Source: CAYNFH01 sp964396385
Lineage (GTDB): Bacteria > Armatimonadota > Chthonomonadetes > Chthonomonadales > CAJBBX01
NCBI GenBank assembly: GCA_964396385.1
Contig: CAYNFH010000180.1
Coordinates: forward strand, 1 to 13,474
DNA length: 13,474 nucleotides
Direction of reading: 5' to 3'
In this document: piece by piece, positions 13,166-13,474 of the stretch
Layout: each line of letters starts with the position of its first letter
Position numbering within the stretch: position 1 is the stretch's first letter
Translations under genes and position numbers: made by a program
The notes under the pieces: generated by a model
What the model saw: the letters and a program-made list of their open reading frames with translations, nothing else
Told to the model about the DNA's origin: nothing
Database searches by the model: none

Positions 13166-13474
13166 TATCTAGTCCAACCCGGACGGTTCCCATCCATCGT
13201 CTCCTCATCGCCAATAGGGGGGAGATTGCGGTCCGCATAATACGGGCGTGCCGCGAGATGGGCATCTCGCCGGTGGCGGTCTACTCGGAGGCGGATAGGC
13301 AGATGCCCCAGGTCCACCTGGCGGATACCGCCTTCTGCATCGGTCCCGGCCCCGCCCCGGAGAGCTATCTCCGGGCGGATGCCATCCTGGACGCTGCCCG
13401 CCGGGCGGAAGCGGATGCCGTTCACCCCGGCTACGGCTTCCTCTCCGAGAACGCCGCCTTCGCCCTTGCATCCC
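13162..13474 (+). CDS. liuD: Biotin carboxylase subunit, 5' part only (likely methylcrotonyl-CoA carboxylase alpha)
   Basis: About 104 codons are open to the window edge. HRLLIANRGEIAVRIIRACR is the classic biotin carboxylase opening. SPVAVYSEADRQMPQVHLAD, ESYLRADAILDAA and DAVHPGYGFLSENAAFA follow in the usual order. The enzyme charges biotin with bicarbonate using ATP. GTG 13162 overlaps the preceding TGA by 4 nt, giving about ten residues before the conserved core; there is no separate ribosome-binding site, so translation is probably coupled. Its partner is most likely the carboxyltransferase at 8283-9890, making an MCC-type complex; acetyl- or propionyl-CoA carboxylase subunits share this N-terminus, so the specificity comes from context. 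Confidence 0.88.
   Translation, partial: MISSPTRTVPIHRLLIANRGEIAVRIIRACREMGISPVAVYSEADRQMPQVHLADTAFCIGPGPAPESYLRADAILDAARRAEADAVHPGYGFLSENAAFALAS

Overview
This is a 13.5 kb stretch of high-GC bacterial chromosome with a mostly plus-strand layout. It carries no rRNA, integrase, transposase or phage gene. Several features fit an uncultivated Armatimonadota- or Planctomycetota-like bacterium: RNHCP, DUF4058-like, PhyH and SGNH-like families, BlaI/M56 pairs, REP-like hairpins, and intergenic arrays of 7-8 bp tandem repeats. That placement is an inference from gene content and is weak.

Region 1 (1-960) holds a 3'-truncated SpoU/TrmH-type RNA methyltransferase on the minus strand. Its leader is rich in hairpins. 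Divergent from it is a tRNA-Ser(GCU) with its own sigma70-type promoter.

Region 2 (1061-4798) looks like a cell-envelope sensing and remodelling block. It contains a secreted SLT lytic transglycosylase, a palindromic MITE/REP-like element, a near-consensus promoter flanked by two matching operator dyads, a BlaI-type repressor that probably starts at CTG, and an M56 (BlaR1-like) membrane metallopeptidase overlapping it by 4 nt. The M56 reading frame breaks near a C7 tract. The adjacent frame continues as a proline-rich linker, a HlyD-like alpha-helical hairpin and an STN/secretin-N-like domain. This looks like a BlaR1-type sensor whose usual penicillin-binding sensor is replaced by another periplasmic module.

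Region 3 (4824-8199) is a set of loosely connected genes: a convergent DUF4058-like protein, an RNHCP zinc-binding protein, an N-terminally shortened HIT protein in the same frame as RNHCP after one TAG, and a 603-aa SWIM zinc-finger protein.

Region 4 (8283-13474) appears to be a leucine/isovalerate (liu-type) catabolic cluster. It has the carboxyltransferase subunit of methylcrotonyl-CoA carboxylase, a DinB-fold protein, a secreted SGNH-like protein, a LiuC-type methylglutaconyl-CoA hydratase, a PhyH-family dioxygenase and the start of a biotin carboxylase subunit. Two junctions are 4-nt stop/start overlaps. The other three gaps inside this block are each filled by a foldback array: 7-8 bp repeats, then a 21-25 nt loop, then the complementary repeats. 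The repeat sequence differs in each gap but the geometry is the same. Two further arrays of this kind lie in frame inside the M56 gene. These arrays and the BlaI/M56 regulatory locus are the most unusual parts of the window.
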